Counted from the first letter of the stretch, positions 26,118-35,542 are shown. The stretch is DNA of 64,000 nucleotides from Sutterella sp. (GCA_020025915.1 JAHHRH010000004.1:1-64000), one strand, 5' to 3'. Numbers and translations: made by a program. Notes: a model not told the origin generated them from the sequence alone.

Positions 26118-27626
26118 GTGTTGTCAAACGGTAAAAAGGCGTTGATTGGAAGACGTTTGAGCTTAGCGATGTTGTTGGCGTGTTTTGGCTTGTCGGCTCA
26201 GGCACAGCCTCTTCAGGAGCTACCTGATGTATTGGTACGCGCTGCGAAGACTTGTCACGTTGACCCGCAGGCGGTCACGCTCTCAGTGGTACCTCTGAAA
26301 GATTTATTGGTGCCTGAAGATAGGCCTATGCCTCAAGTTAAACCACTGATTGCCGTGAATGCAGATCGACATGTGTCACCAGCGTCGACTGCGAAGCTCG
26401 TAACCACTTTGGCTGGTTTAGAACGTTTGGGGGCGAACTGGCGCTGGAAAACGTATTTTTATGCGGATGAGCGTCCAGATGAAAAAGGACGTGTGTCCCA
26501 GCTTTATCTAAAAGGGGGCGGCGATCCCACTTTAGTGGTTGAGAAGTTTTCACTTTTAGTGGATCGTATGGCTCAGTTAGGGGTACGTCATATCGAGGGT
26601 GATCTTGTTGTTGATCGATCCTTCTTTGATATACCTGAGGGTGATCCGTCAGCGTTTGATGGTCGCGGCTCTCGCCCTTATAACCAATTACCTGATGCAG
26701 CTGTGATTGGGTATCGAAACCTTAGTTTTGAATTTGTTCCTGATATCAAAGCAAAGAAAGCTCGTATTGTTGCAATGCCTCCTTTGGCGGGTATGGACGT
26801 CCCCACTTCGATCCCTTTGAGTAAAGGTGTCTGTGGCGATTGGAAGGAGAGCATTGGCTATAACCTCAAACAGACTAAGGACGGTCGTCTTGTTGTGTCG
26901 TTTAATGGGAAATTGCCAAAAGCGTGTGGCCCTAAAACCTTTAATGTGATTTCTTTAGAAGCGGATGTATTTTTAGAGCGTCTCTTTAGGGGATATTGGG
27001 AAAAAGACGGGCGTACTTGGAAGGGGTATGTGCGTCGTGGAGTGGTGCCTCAAGAAGCTACGATGATTGCTGGTCATACGTCTGACGCGTTGGCCGATGT
27101 AACGGCTCTCGTCAATAAGTGGTCTAATAATTTGATTGCACGGCATATCTACCTGAGTTTGGGCACATTGAAAGAGCGTGACGATGAAGATGTGCCGCTT
27201 CGCATCAAAATGGACGACGCACGAGAAGTGTTGGCGAAATGGTTAACTGAAAAAGGCGTGCCGTTGGGTGATATTTACATTGAGAATGGTTCGGGGTTGT
27301 CACGCGTATCACATGTGACGGCGCGTGCCATGACGCAACTCTTAGCGGCGGGGTGGGTCAGCCCACGTATGCCTGAATATATGAGTTCATTACCTATTTC
27401 TGGTGTGGATGGAACGATGCGTAAGCGTAAGGAAGCCCTGGGGCGTGCCCACTTAAAAACAGGATATCTTGCCGATGTACGCTCAATTGGTGGCTATATT
27501 TACGCTCAAAATGGTGAACGTTACGCTATCTTTGCGAGTGTGCACGGGGAACGCAATATGCCTGGTGGCATTCGATTCTTGAATCGCGTTATTGAATGGA
27601 CGTACGAACAAAAAACTCAAAAGTAG
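26118..27626 (+). CDS. dacB: D-alanyl-D-alanine carboxypeptidase/endopeptidase (PBP4, DacB type)
   Basis: This class-C low-molecular-mass penicillin-binding protein of the S13 family trims peptidoglycan peptides in the periplasm. The active-site triad is visible: SPASTAK (Ser90, Lys93), WSNN near the middle, and KTGYL near the C-terminus. A signal peptide is clear (RRLSLAMLLACFGLSAQA). A lipobox-like LLAC lies inside it, so lipidation is possible but unproven. GTG 26118 is preferred, with AGAGG 5 bases upstream. TTG 26121 and TTG 26097 are alternatives. It is divergent from groES. Confidence 0.92.
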   Translation: MLSNGKKALIGRRLSLAMLLACFGLSAQAQPLQELPDVLVRAAKTCHVDPQAVTLSVVPLKDLLVPEDRPMPQVKPLIAVNADRHVSPASTAKLVTTLAGLERLGANWRWKTYFYADERPDEKGRVSQLYLKGGGDPTLVVEKFSLLVDRMAQLGVRHIEGDLVVDRSFFDIPEGDPSAFDGRGSRPYNQLPDAAVIGYRNLSFEFVPDIKAKKARIVAMPPLAGMDVPTSIPLSKGVCGDWKESIGYNLKQTKDGRLVVSFNGKLPKACGPKTFNVISLEADVFLERLFRGYWEKDGRTWKGYVRRGVVPQEATMIAGHTSDALADVTALVNKWSNNLIARHIYLSLGTLKERDDEDVPLRIKMDDAREVLAKWLTEKGVPLGDIYIENGSGLSRVSHVTARAMTQLLAAGWVSPRMPEYMSSLPISGVDGTMRKRKEALGRAHLKTGYLADVRSIGGYIYAQNGERYAIFASVHGERNMPGGIRFLNRVIEWTYEQKTQK

Positions 27627-27631
27627 ATCTG

Positions 27632-27666
27632 AAAAAAGGACGATTCTGTGTGGAACCGTCCTTTTT
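27632..27666. terminator. Bidirectional terminator between dacB and dsbD
   Basis: AAAAAGGACG-a-TTC pairs with GAA-c-CGTCCTTTTT over a 6-base loop. A-rich and T-rich ends serve both convergent genes. Confidence 0.82.
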
Positions 27667-27676
27667 AATTAGTACC

Positions 27677-29821
27677 TTATGGTTTTTCAATCGCGTCGAT
27701 CACAATGCTAGGCGTTAGCAATTCGGGCAAAATATCAACAGTGCCATCAGGTCGATAGATGAGATAGAGTGGCACGCCAGAACGACCGAAATTGGCCAAG
27801 ATCTCTGTGATGGCTGGGTCATGATTGGTCCAGTCACCGACCAATAACACAAAGTTCTTTTTCTGGAAAACAGTTTGAACGTCATTGCGATTGAGTGCCG
27901 CGACTTTATTTGCCTGACAAGTGACGCACCAGGCGGCTGTAAAGTCAACAAAGACTGGGCGACCTTCGGCCAAGGCAGTAGTAACGGCTTGATCGCTCCA
28001 AGGTTGCCAGTTACCGTGGCTAGCGACGTTGCCATTGCGGTCAAAGATGCCCGTGGCAATGGTGCCGATGATACTAACGGTGACACAAGCTGTGACGCCC
28101 ATCAGCGCACGATTTCGACCTCGTCCCCATTGTTCTCGGCCGAGTAGCCAAAGGAATACGGCTGTTGCTCCGCTTGCCGCGAGCATGAGTAACATGCCAT
28201 TCAAGTTGATTTGCTTAGAGAGAACCCAGGCAAGCCACACGACCGCAAGCGCCATGGGGATCGCCATGGCTTTGCGGAAGATGTCCATCCAGGCACCTGG
28301 CTTAGGGAGAAGACGAGACCAACCTGGGAAGATACAAAGTAGCAACCAAGGGAGTGCCATACCGAAGCCCAAAGCGATAAAGACCGCAAGGGCTTCGATC
28401 GCTGGTTGCGTCACGGCGTAGCCCAGTGCAGCGCCCATAAAGGGAGCTGTACAGGGGCTTGCGATAATCACTGCTAACATACCTGTGAAAAAAGAACTCT
28501 TGACGCCGGACTTAGGTGTATTGCGTGCTGCGCGACTATCCGCTAAATGAGTCGCAGCGGTGAACTCAAAGAGGCCAAAGAGGTTCAGTGTGATGGCCAC
28601 AAAGAGAACGATCAAAAGAGATACGACCCAAGGACTTTGAAGCTGAAAGCCCCAACCCAGTGCGAGACCAATGCTACGCAATCCGAGCAGAATGCCTGAG
28701 AGGGCGCACATGGTCACCAATACGCCAAGCGTAAACGCAACACCGTGTGGAAGTAGACGTTCGCCTTGACGATAGCCTTCAACGAGTTGCAAGATCTTCA
28801 ATGACAAGATCGGGAAGACGCAAGGCATTAAATTAAGAATCAAGCCACCTAAGAAGGCAAAGAGTAAGGCTGTCAAAGTCGTGATCGAGACTTTGATATT
28901 GGGAATGGGCGAGTCGCCTGTAAAAGCTGGTGGTATAGGGACAGTTCCCTTTTCTAAGGGCAACGTTGTTTCAAGCGCCCAACCGCCATTGGCAGGACCG
29001 CCGTCAGCCACGAGGACACCTGGTAATGTTGCCATGGGAGCTTCTGTGAAGTTAGGGCTCAACGTCATTGTCAAAGCAACGCTTCCGTCTTTTTCACGGG
29101 TGTAGCGTGTGCCGTCAACGAGCGAGAGAGCATATTCCTTTAGAGGGAAGAACGTCAGGTCTTTAGCAATGTGTACAGCATCAGCAGGGATCGTCACTTT
29201 AAGACGATTGTCTTCATAGATGGCACGAAGATCGGCGATGCTAGATAGTTCAGGAATGTTTTTTTGAGCGGCTTCAATGAGGGGAGCATCCTCCGTTTTT
29301 GCGGGAGCAACGACATAAGGAAGACGCAATTCTGCCGTGGCTTCGCCAGGAATGCAGACATCTTTACATGCAAGGAATGAGACGTGAACTCGGATGTTGG
29401 CCGCACGTCCTTCGGGGAAGCGAGGAACATCAAGCTCAAACGGGAAAACCGCTGTATCACTATAGCCAAAGCTCACAATATCTTGTGTAGCAAGGCGTTC
29501 AGGTAAAGGGAATTGTGGTTCTGTAACTTTAAGGTCGCTAGGTACACTAAAAGAAAATTGCGTAGGGAGTCCTGCGTCACCAGGCATACGCCAATAGGTG
29601 TGCCACCCTGGTTCATGGGTGAGAACCACGGCCAGCCGATTGTCAGCTTGTGGTGTCAGTCCCTCATGAACGGACGCAATACGAACCGTGACGTTGGGTT
29701 GGGCGAGGGCTTGTGCCCCGCGGTCTAGCGTCGAAAAAAGATTTTGGGCCCCGGAGGCCCAGGAAGTGGCCGCCGTGGCCAACGTTGCTACGGCGGCAAG
29801 CCAGGTCTTAACGGAACCCAT
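27677..29821 (-). CDS. dsbD: Thiol:disulfide interchange protein, DsbD/ScsB type
   Basis: This inner-membrane protein carries electrons from cytoplasmic thioredoxin to periplasmic thiol proteins. The order is signal peptide (1-23), a periplasmic domain with ACKDVCIPGEA, and a membrane domain of about eight helices (about residues 320-600) with LILNLMPCVFPILSLK and IIASPCTAPFMGAALG, each bearing one of the redox cysteines. A C-terminal thioredoxin domain follows with WCVTC in FVDFTAAWCVTCQANK. At 714 residues it is longer than E. coli DsbD (565), through a larger N-terminal region as in ScsB-like proteins. It begins 22 bases after hemL on the same strand. Confidence 0.93.
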   Translation of the reverse strand: MGSVKTWLAAVATLATAATSWASGAQNLFSTLDRGAQALAQPNVTVRIASVHEGLTPQADNRLAVVLTHEPGWHTYWRMPGDAGLPTQFSFSVPSDLKVTEPQFPLPERLATQDIVSFGYSDTAVFPFELDVPRFPEGRAANIRVHVSFLACKDVCIPGEATAELRLPYVVAPAKTEDAPLIEAAQKNIPELSSIADLRAIYEDNRLKVTIPADAVHIAKDLTFFPLKEYALSLVDGTRYTREKDGSVALTMTLSPNFTEAPMATLPGVLVADGGPANGGWALETTLPLEKGTVPIPPAFTGDSPIPNIKVSITTLTALLFAFLGGLILNLMPCVFPILSLKILQLVEGYRQGERLLPHGVAFTLGVLVTMCALSGILLGLRSIGLALGWGFQLQSPWVVSLLIVLFVAITLNLFGLFEFTAATHLADSRAARNTPKSGVKSSFFTGMLAVIIASPCTAPFMGAALGYAVTQPAIEALAVFIALGFGMALPWLLLCIFPGWSRLLPKPGAWMDIFRKAMAIPMALAVVWLAWVLSKQINLNGMLLMLAASGATAVFLWLLGREQWGRGRNRALMGVTACVTVSIIGTIATGIFDRNGNVASHGNWQPWSDQAVTTALAEGRPVFVDFTAAWCVTCQANKVAALNRNDVQTVFQKKNFVLLVGDWTNHDPAITEILANFGRSGVPLYLIYRPDGTVDILPELLTPSIVIDAIEKP

Positions 29822-29843
29822 GGTTCAACCTTCGAGTTAAAGA

Positions 29844-31127
29844 TTAGTCAGCGATTTCAGCAAAGGTTTCGCACGCGGCCTGAATCGTGGTATCGATCAC
29901 TTCGTCGGTATGCATGATCGATACGAAACCTGCTTCGAAGACAGACGGTGCGAAGTATACACCACGATTCAACATACCATGGAAGAAACGATTGAAGCGT
30001 TCGGTGTCAGACTTCATTACGTCAGCAAAGCCGTGCGGGATAGACGGGAGGAAGTAAAGACCAAACATGCCACCCACGCTATCGGCGCAGAATTCAATGC
30101 CAGCGTCCTTGGCGGCAGCCGTGAGTCCCGTCACAAGACGTGTGGCTTGAGCGGACAGACGATCATGGAAGCCAGGCGCTTGAATGCCTTTGAGTGTTGC
30201 CAAACCGCAAGCAACAGCAACGGGGTTGCCTGAAAGGGTACCTGCCTGATAGACAGGGCCGAGCGGCGCAATGGACTGCATAATGTCGCGACGACCACCA
30301 AAGGCTGCCACGGGCATGCCGCCACCAATCACCTTACCCAACATCGTTAAGTCAGGCGTAATGCCATAGTGAGCTTGCGCACCACCTTGAGCGACGCGGA
30401 AACCAGTCATCACTTCGTCAACGATCAATACGGCACCATGCTTCGTGCAAAGTTCACGCATAGTCTTCAGGAATTCTGGGTTGCCGCGAACCATGTTCAT
30501 GTTACCAGCGACTGCTTCGACGATCACGCAAGCGATGTCATCGCCATAACGGTTAAACGCATCTTCGAGCTGTTGCGGGTTGTTATATTCCAGAACGAGC
30601 GTATGTTCCGTCACAGAGGCAGGAACGCCAGCCGATGACGGGTTTCCGAAGGTCAACATGCCAGAACCAGCCTTGACGAGAAGGGAGTCAGAGTGACCGT
30701 GGTAGCAACCTTCAAACTTGATGATCTTGTTACGCCCCGTGAAACCACGTGCTAAGCGGATAGCAGACATACCAGCTTCTGTGCCGGAACTTACCAAGCG
30801 GACTTGTTCCATAGAAGGAACGAGTTTACGGACTTCTTCAGCGATCAACGTTTCGCCTTCGGTGACAGCACCAAAAGAAAGCCCCTTGGAAACGGCAGCA
30901 TCCACGGCGGCGATCACGTCGTCGTTATTGTGCCCCAGAATCATCGGACCCCAAGAAAGAATGTAGTCAATGAATTGCTTGCCCGTCGCATCCCACATGT
31001 AGGGACCCTTGGCGTGATCGATAAAGCGCGGAGAACCACCGACCGAGCGAAAAGCACGCACGGGGGAATTTACGCCGCCCGGGATGGAGATCTGGGCACG
31101 TTGGAAAAGTTCATCATTGCGATCCAT
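29844..31127 (-). CDS. hemL: Glutamate-1-semialdehyde 2,1-aminomutase
   Basis: This PLP enzyme makes 5-aminolevulinate from glutamate-1-semialdehyde, the first committed tetrapyrrole precursor in the C5 pathway. It is 427 residues from ATG 31127, which has CAGGAGTT upstream. A longer open frame exists but does not fit the family. Motifs are [36 protein letters not shown], the PLP-lysine segment [17 protein letters not shown] and [12 protein letters not shown]. It is likely co-transcribed with dsbD. Confidence 0.96.
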   Translation of the reverse strand: MDRNDELFQRAQISIPGGVNSPVRAFRSVGGSPRFIDHAKGPYMWDATGKQFIDYILSWGPMILGHNNDDVIAAVDAAVSKGLSFGAVTEGETLIAEEVRKLVPSMEQVRLVSSGTEAGMSAIRLARGFTGRNKIIKFEGCYHGHSDSLLVKAGSGMLTFGNPSSAGVPASVTEHTLVLEYNNPQQLEDAFNRYGDDIACVIVEAVAGNMNMVRGNPEFLKTMRELCTKHGAVLIVDEVMTGFRVAQGGAQAHYGITPDLTMLGKVIGGGMPVAAFGGRRDIMQSIAPLGPVYQAGTLSGNPVAVACGLATLKGIQAPGFHDRLSAQATRLVTGLTAAAKDAGIEFCADSVGGMFGLYFLPSIPHGFADVMKSDTERFNRFFHGMLNRGVYFAPSVFEAGFVSIMHTDEVIDTTIQAACETFAEIAD

Positions 31128-31202
31128 TGTCAACTCCTGATGGGGTATCTGATGTAAACCAACAGCCGAGGTGATGAGCGTTGGTACAGTGTCTGAAAAC
31201 TG

Positions 31203-31231
31203 AAAAAGGGCGGCCTTCGAGTCAGTCGCCC
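31203..31231 (-). terminator. Terminator between the PagP-like gene and hemL
   Basis: On the minus strand GGGCG pairs with CGCCC around a 14-base loop, followed by TTTTTC. It lies about 75 bases after the PagP-like gene. TAGAAT on the minus strand (31246-31251) just upstream is a possible -10, so it might also act within the hemL leader. Confidence 0.5.
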
Positions 31232-31302
31232 GATATTTGGCGAGCATTCTACTAGCTCAGTCTGAAAGAACCGTTAACAAACTGTGCTGAAGTAGAAAAA
31301 AG

Positions 31303-32466
31303 TTAGAACGCCCAGCCAACCGAAACAGTGAAATCTGTCGGCATGGCGGTAAAGAGGTAGCTGTCGTCGCGTCCTTCCACCGTACCCTTAAATCGGGCAA
31401 ACGAGGTGAACATTTCAGCATTAACAAAGAGGTTCTTTGTCACGGCGTACGTGGTTCCTAAAGACAAGACGGGGTGAACGCTATCGTCTTTACGATTTTG
31501 GTTCTTCATTTGGGAATAGCCGACACCACCGCCAGCATACAGGCGCAAATGATCAAGGACGTCAATGTTGTATTGCAACTGAATAGCCCACGTTTCAAAA
31601 CGGTAGTTCTTTCGTTCGAAGTTGGCACCCGAGCGTACTCCATGGGTCGAACGACGATAGGAAACGTCTGTGGCCCAGTGGCGGCCTGAGTAGTGACGCA
31701 TGCCTACATGCCAAGACTGGTCGTTCTTCACAGTGGTAGGGCTATATTCTTCGCCGTTATCCATATAGGTGTAACCCCAGCCGCCGTAGATCATGTTTTC
31801 TGCGGAATTCCAGGGACTCGAGGCTGGCAACGGCAGGTCACGACGCTTCTGGTCGTCGATCGTAATCGTCGAATAGAAGAAAAAGACGTGGGTAAACGGA
31901 ATATAAGTCCCATAGAAGGACACGGTGTCAGTGCCCACTTTGGCAACAGGTAGGGGCAATGGGCAAGGTAACCACATATAGTCACCGCGCATCGTCAGGC
32001 CTGCTAAGTACCCTGCCCCAACGTGAAAGCCGGTGTTGCTGATCGGCCAACGGGCGAGCCATTGATAGCCTACCATAGGTTCCATGCGGTAATTGGAGTC
32101 GACAAAGCTCGTCACAAAGAAAGTACGTTCATTGCCGCGACTGTCGATCACTTGACGACCTAAGCCCATCCCAAAGGGATAGCCATTTTCTTCGTGGCGC
32201 TTATCCCATGCCCACGTCGGGTGGTTGGTATAAGTGGGCACAATCCAAATGCTGTTGCCGTCTTTCATGATGGCCTTGGCGCCATTAACAGAATCCTGCC
32301 AGAAGGAGCCAAAGTCACCCGGACGGTCAGCAGAAGCAGATACGTAACCAGCGGGCGTTGTATCAATCACAGCGTCAAGGAGGGTATTAGCTTGCGCCTG
32401 AGTGGACATCCCAATCAGGGCGCTAGCCATGGTGATGACCAGTGTTTTCAAAATTGGATTTTTCAT
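31303..32466 (-). CDS. Outer-membrane protein: PagP-like acyltransferase domain fused to a second beta-barrel
   Basis: The 387-residue protein has a signal peptide ending TQAQA (about residue 26). Residues about 52-203 follow the lipid A palmitoyltransferase PagP along their length: SIWIVPTYTNHPTWAWDKR, PFGMGLGRQVIDSRGNE, FFVTSFVDSNYRMEPMVGYQW, FHVGAGYLAGLTMRGDY and PLPVAKVGTDTVSFYGTYIP. The PagP catalytic residues are conserved as His82, Asp123 and Ser124. Residues about 218-387 form a second region of alternating strands (GGWGYTYMDNG, LRLYAGGGVGYSQM) ending VSVGWAF, a typical terminal outer-membrane signature, and resemble OmpW/OmpA-type 8-strand barrels. PagP alone is about 185 residues. 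The start is ATG 32466, where the signal peptide begins. Acyl donor, acceptor and second-domain function are inference. Confidence 0.82.
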   Translation of the reverse strand: MKNPILKTLVITMASALIGMSTQAQANTLLDAVIDTTPAGYVSASADRPGDFGSFWQDSVNGAKAIMKDGNSIWIVPTYTNHPTWAWDKRHEENGYPFGMGLGRQVIDSRGNERTFFVTSFVDSNYRMEPMVGYQWLARWPISNTGFHVGAGYLAGLTMRGDYMWLPCPLPLPVAKVGTDTVSFYGTYIPFTHVFFFYSTITIDDQKRRDLPLPASSPWNSAENMIYGGWGYTYMDNGEEYSPTTVKNDQSWHVGMRHYSGRHWATDVSYRRSTHGVRSGANFERKNYRFETWAIQLQYNIDVLDHLRLYAGGGVGYSQMKNQNRKDDSVHPVLSLGTTYAVTKNLFVNAEMFTSFARFKGTVEGRDDSYLFTAMPTDFTVSVGWAF

Positions 32467-32482
32467 CTTTTTCTCTAGACAA

Positions 32483-32509
32483 CTACATGGATAAAAAATG
32501 GCCATGTAG
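32483..32509 (-). promoter_or_regulatory. Leader hairpin of the PagP-like gene
   Basis: CTACATGG and CCATGTAG form a perfect 8-base stem over an 11-base T-rich loop (minus strand), ending 16 bases before the start codon. It could influence translation or transcript stability. Confidence 0.4.
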
Positions 32510-32645
32510 ACGAAAAATGCTCGGGGTCTCATTCCAAGGAGGTTTGGACGCATTATTCTCGCATAAGCCTATGAATGAAGGTTCGAGATCCATGGGAAAA
32601 ATCATCTAGCTTGTCTCTAGACTGCAAAAAACGTCCTTGTCGTAC

Positions 32646-32674
32646 TTGAAAAAACTATTCAAAACACGTAGAGT
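32646..32674 (+). promoter_or_regulatory. Promoter of rnpB
   Basis: TTGAAA (32646-32651) and TAGAGT (32669-32674) have a 17-base spacer. The expected start, 7-8 bases on, coincides with the first base of the RNase P P1 stem at 32682. Confidence 0.6.
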
Positions 32675-32681
32675 GTGCCAC

Positions 32682-33002
32682 TTGACTGCGATACTTTTCT
32701 AGACGATCGTCGGCGGATTGATCCGCGGGAGGAAAGTCCGGACTCCGCAGGGCACCGTAGCAGCTAACGGCTGTCCGCCGAGAGGCGAGGATTAGAGCAA
32801 CAGAGACGAGCCGACGTTAGGGTCGGGTGAAACGGGCAATCTCTACGGGGAGCAACATCAAATAGGCAGCCTATAGTTCGGCCCGAACTGGTTGCGGGTA
32901 GATGGCTTGAGGCGGCATGTGAATGTCGTCCTAGATGAATGATCGTCACTTCATTTCGGTGAGGAACATAATCCGGCTTATCGGGAGAGTATGCAGTCAA
33001 AC
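32682..33002 (+). ncRNA. rnpB: RNase P RNA (type A)
   Basis: This is the catalytic RNA that matures tRNA 5' ends. The conserved 5' core GGGAGGAAAGTCCGGACTCC, the middle GGGTGAAACGGGCAATCTCT region with ACAGAGA before it, and the 3' conserved ACATAATCCGGCTTATCG are all present. The termini pair as stem P1 (TTGACTGC with GCAGTCAA, then ATACT with AGTAT). The length of about 320 bases is normal. The exact ends are set by the P1 pairing. Confidence 0.95.
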
Positions 33003-33010
33003 CCAATATA

Positions 33011-33045
33011 AAAAAGGGGCTCGGTGCGAAATCGAGCTCCTTTTT
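33011..33045. terminator. Terminator of rnpB, shared with the convergent acyl-CoA synthetase gene
   Basis: AAAAAGGGGCTCG pairs with CGAGCTCCTTTTT (one G-T pair) over a 9-base loop. Both strands end in a U-tract. Confidence 0.85.
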
Positions 33046-33064
33046 ACTGATTGCTTGCTTGGGG

Positions 33065-35191
33065 TTAGAGTGCCGCGATTGCTTCGTCCTTGCGAACTTT
33101 GATGCGGCCGTCCACAGCAATCGCTTCACCATTCTTTTCAGAAATCATGAGCGGATTGATGTCGAGTTCGTCAATGAACGGGAAGTCTGTGACGAGTTGA
33201 GATAGACGCAACAACGTTTCTTCGATTTGCTCGATCTGGGCGGGCGTTGTACCACGTGCGCCTTCGAGCAACTTGTAGGCTTTGACGGACTTCACCATGT
33301 AGACGGCGTCGACAGTGTCAATCGGTGCAATACGGAATGTGACATCCTTCATCACTTCAATAAAGACTCCACCAAGACCAAACATCAGCATCGGACCATA
33401 TTGCGGATCCGTAGCGATACCACAGACCATTTCTCGTGTGCCAGTCACCATTTCTTGGATGATGACACCTTCAAGCCCATCAAGTAGACCGCGTGCATCA
33501 AGTTGAGTAACGAGATCCTGATACTGAGCACGTAAAGCATTGGCCGACTGAATGTTCACGCGTACCCCACCAACGTCAGTCTTATGAGACGTGGTCTTTG
33601 AGGTCATCTTCATGACGACGGGGTAGCCAATGCGATCGGCAATCGCCACCGCTTCGTCTTCTGTCGTGGCAAAGCCAGAACGACATACGCGCACACCATA
33701 AGCGTCAAGGACATCAATACTTTCACGCGTCGTTAACTGATCACGGCCTTCGTCAAGCGCAGCCTTCATGATGGCCTTGGCTTGGTCACGACGAACATCG
33801 TAGGATGGATGTGTCCCTTCTGGGCGGTTGATCCAAAGACGCTGTTGGTTGAGGCGAGCTAAACCATCAACGGCTTCTTCAACATACATAAAGAGAGGCA
33901 CATTCACATCGTTGGCTGAGAAGGCCGTAAAGAAGTCGCTCTTTGTCATAAAGACGCCGACGATCGGCTTTTCAGGGTGTTTCGCCTTGATGTCCATAAT
34001 GGCCGTAGCGACATCTGTGTCCTTGAGGCCAAGGAAGGGCAGATAAATGGTGATTACCATATCAACGGCAGGATCAGCCAAGACCGTTTCAAGCGTCTTA
34101 CGATAGTGTTCAATCGGTGCAGAGGCAATCATGTCAACGGGATTCTTGACGGACGCGGCAGCTGGTAAGAAACTACGCAACTGGGCTTTCGTTTCTTCAG
34201 ACAATTCAGCCATCTGCATGCCGTGCTCACAAATGGCGTCAGTTCCCATGATGCCTGGACCGCCAGAGTTGGTCACAATGGCGACACGGTCACCCTTTGG
34301 AATCGGACAGTTGGCAAAAACCTTAGCCGTCGCAAAAAGCTTTTGAAGAGAGTGTTCGCGAATGACACCAGACTGACGCAACAGTGCATCGGCAGCTAAG
34401 TCAGCACCGGCTAGGCTACCTGTATGAGAAGATGCGGCTGAAGCGCCAGCTGCGGAACGTCCCGCTTTTAAGGCAAGAATGGGCTTTTTCTTAGAAATGC
34501 GCGTGGCGATTTCACGGAAGTTGGCTGGATTCTGAATGGATTCCATATAGAGCAGAATCTGACGAACATCTTCTTCGTTTTCCCAATAGGCCATGGCGGT
34601 TTCGGCGTTGACGTCAGTCTGATTGCCAATAGAGATGAACTGAGAAAAACCTAGATTAAGGTCACGCAGAATATTGAGAATGCCCCCGCCTAAGGCGCCC
34701 GACTGAGAAACAAAGCCGATGTCACCACGTTCAGGTAAAGATTCAGCAAAGCAACCGTCCATACGAATGGCTGGATGCGTATTGACGACACCTAAGCAAT
34801 TGGGACCCACACAACGCATGTTGTATTGACGGATGCGCTTTAAGAGTTCCGCTTCGAGTTCTGCACCCGCACAACCTGTTTCTTTAAAGCCAGCAGAAAT
34901 AATGCAGAGCCCTTGAATACCTTTTTGGTGACATTGATCAATGGTTTGAAGAACGAATTTCGCGTTAACAATGATGATGGCAAGATCGACGTCGGCTGGG
35001 ATATCGAGGACGCTAGGATAGGCTTCTAAACCTTCAATGACGCCACCACGAGGATTCACAGGATAGATGTTTCCTGTGAAGCCATAATCTTGAAGTCGCT
35101 TGAGGATGTCGGAACCGATGGTGTGCGCTTTAGTGGAAGCTCCGACGACAGCGATCGAACGGGGCTTCATGATTTTGTCGAGCGTTTGCAT
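33065..35191 (-). CDS. NDP-forming acyl-CoA synthetase (acetate--CoA ligase, ADP-forming type, fused subunits)
   Basis: The 708-residue protein joins the alpha and beta parts of NDP-forming acetyl-CoA synthetase. It has a CoA-binding Rossmann domain (about 5-100, IMKPRSIAVVGAST and YPVNPRGGVIEG), succinyl-CoA-ligase-like domains (GFVSQSGALGGGILNIL, VAIVTNSGGPGIMGTD), and a C-terminal ATP-grasp domain (about 490-700, PVVMKMTSKTTSHKTDVGGV, IQEMVTGTREMVCGI, DELDINPLMI). Such enzymes make ATP or GTP while converting acyl-CoA to acid, or the reverse. No acetyltransferase domain is attached, unlike Pat proteins. The start ATG 35191 gives the family N-terminus; a TTG start 21 codons upstream has no ribosome site. 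Confidence 0.9.
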   Translation of the reverse strand: MQTLDKIMKPRSIAVVGASTKAHTIGSDILKRLQDYGFTGNIYPVNPRGGVIEGLEAYPSVLDIPADVDLAIIIVNAKFVLQTIDQCHQKGIQGLCIISAGFKETGCAGAELEAELLKRIRQYNMRCVGPNCLGVVNTHPAIRMDGCFAESLPERGDIGFVSQSGALGGGILNILRDLNLGFSQFISIGNQTDVNAETAMAYWENEEDVRQILLYMESIQNPANFREIATRISKKKPILALKAGRSAAGASAASSHTGSLAGADLAADALLRQSGVIREHSLQKLFATAKVFANCPIPKGDRVAIVTNSGGPGIMGTDAICEHGMQMAELSEETKAQLRSFLPAAASVKNPVDMIASAPIEHYRKTLETVLADPAVDMVITIYLPFLGLKDTDVATAIMDIKAKHPEKPIVGVFMTKSDFFTAFSANDVNVPLFMYVEEAVDGLARLNQQRLWINRPEGTHPSYDVRRDQAKAIMKAALDEGRDQLTTRESIDVLDAYGVRVCRSGFATTEDEAVAIADRIGYPVVMKMTSKTTSHKTDVGGVRVNIQSANALRAQYQDLVTQLDARGLLDGLEGVIIQEMVTGTREMVCGIATDPQYGPMLMFGLGGVFIEVMKDVTFRIAPIDTVDAVYMVKSVKAYKLLEGARGTTPAQIEQIEETLLRLSQLVTDFPFIDELDINPLMISEKNGEAIAVDGRIKVRKDEAIAAL

Positions 35192-35424
35192 GGCGAAATA
35201 AAAAACTCGTCTTCGTTGAAAATGGGGAAGTAATCGGACACGTAAATTGGACAAAGAATGGCATCACGCGTGCGATTAAAAATAGTGGAATTTTATAAGC
35301 CTACCACAGTCTAGAAATCGTGCTGAACGTTTAGAGGCTAATCCTTTCATGGGGTTTTTGGTGTGTCATGCCTAAAACGCGAGCGGCAACGGGAAAATCC
35401 TGAAGAAAAAAATTGTAGCGAGCC

Positions 35425-35453
35425 TTGACCATATGTCATGTTGACGTTAAAGT
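35425..35453 (+). promoter_or_regulatory. Promoter of the dcw cluster (mraZ promoter)
   Basis: TTGACC (35425-35430) and TAAAGT (35448-35453) have a 17-base spacer, 90 bases before mraZ. The MraZ-type repeats start just after the -10. Confidence 0.55.
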
Positions 35454-35458
35454 GAAGT

Positions 35459-35482
35459 TGGGAAAGTGGGAAAAAGTGGGAA
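35459..35482 (+). promoter_or_regulatory. MraZ operator: tandem TGGGA boxes
   Basis: TGGGA occurs at 35459, 35467 and 35477, each in the context AAGTGGGAA or GTTGGGAA. The last two are spaced exactly 10 bases apart, as in the known MraZ-binding repeats of E. coli. They cover the likely transcription start, which fits self-repression of the cluster by MraZ. Confidence 0.6.
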
Positions 35483-35542
35483 GCTTTTCTGTCGCTCTAC
35501 CAACGTCTTTAAACGGAATACTCATCATCGGGAGGTCGGAAC

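Larger units (their letters stand above)
35192..35542. other. Intergenic region between the acyl-CoA synthetase gene and mraZ
   Basis: These 351 bases separate divergent genes. The right part holds the mraZ promoter (35425-35453) and MraZ boxes (35459-35482). The left part is A/T-rich around 35291-35300 (TTATAAAAT on the minus strand, a possible -10 for the synthetase gene with no convincing -35). I see no gene in it. Confidence 0.6.
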
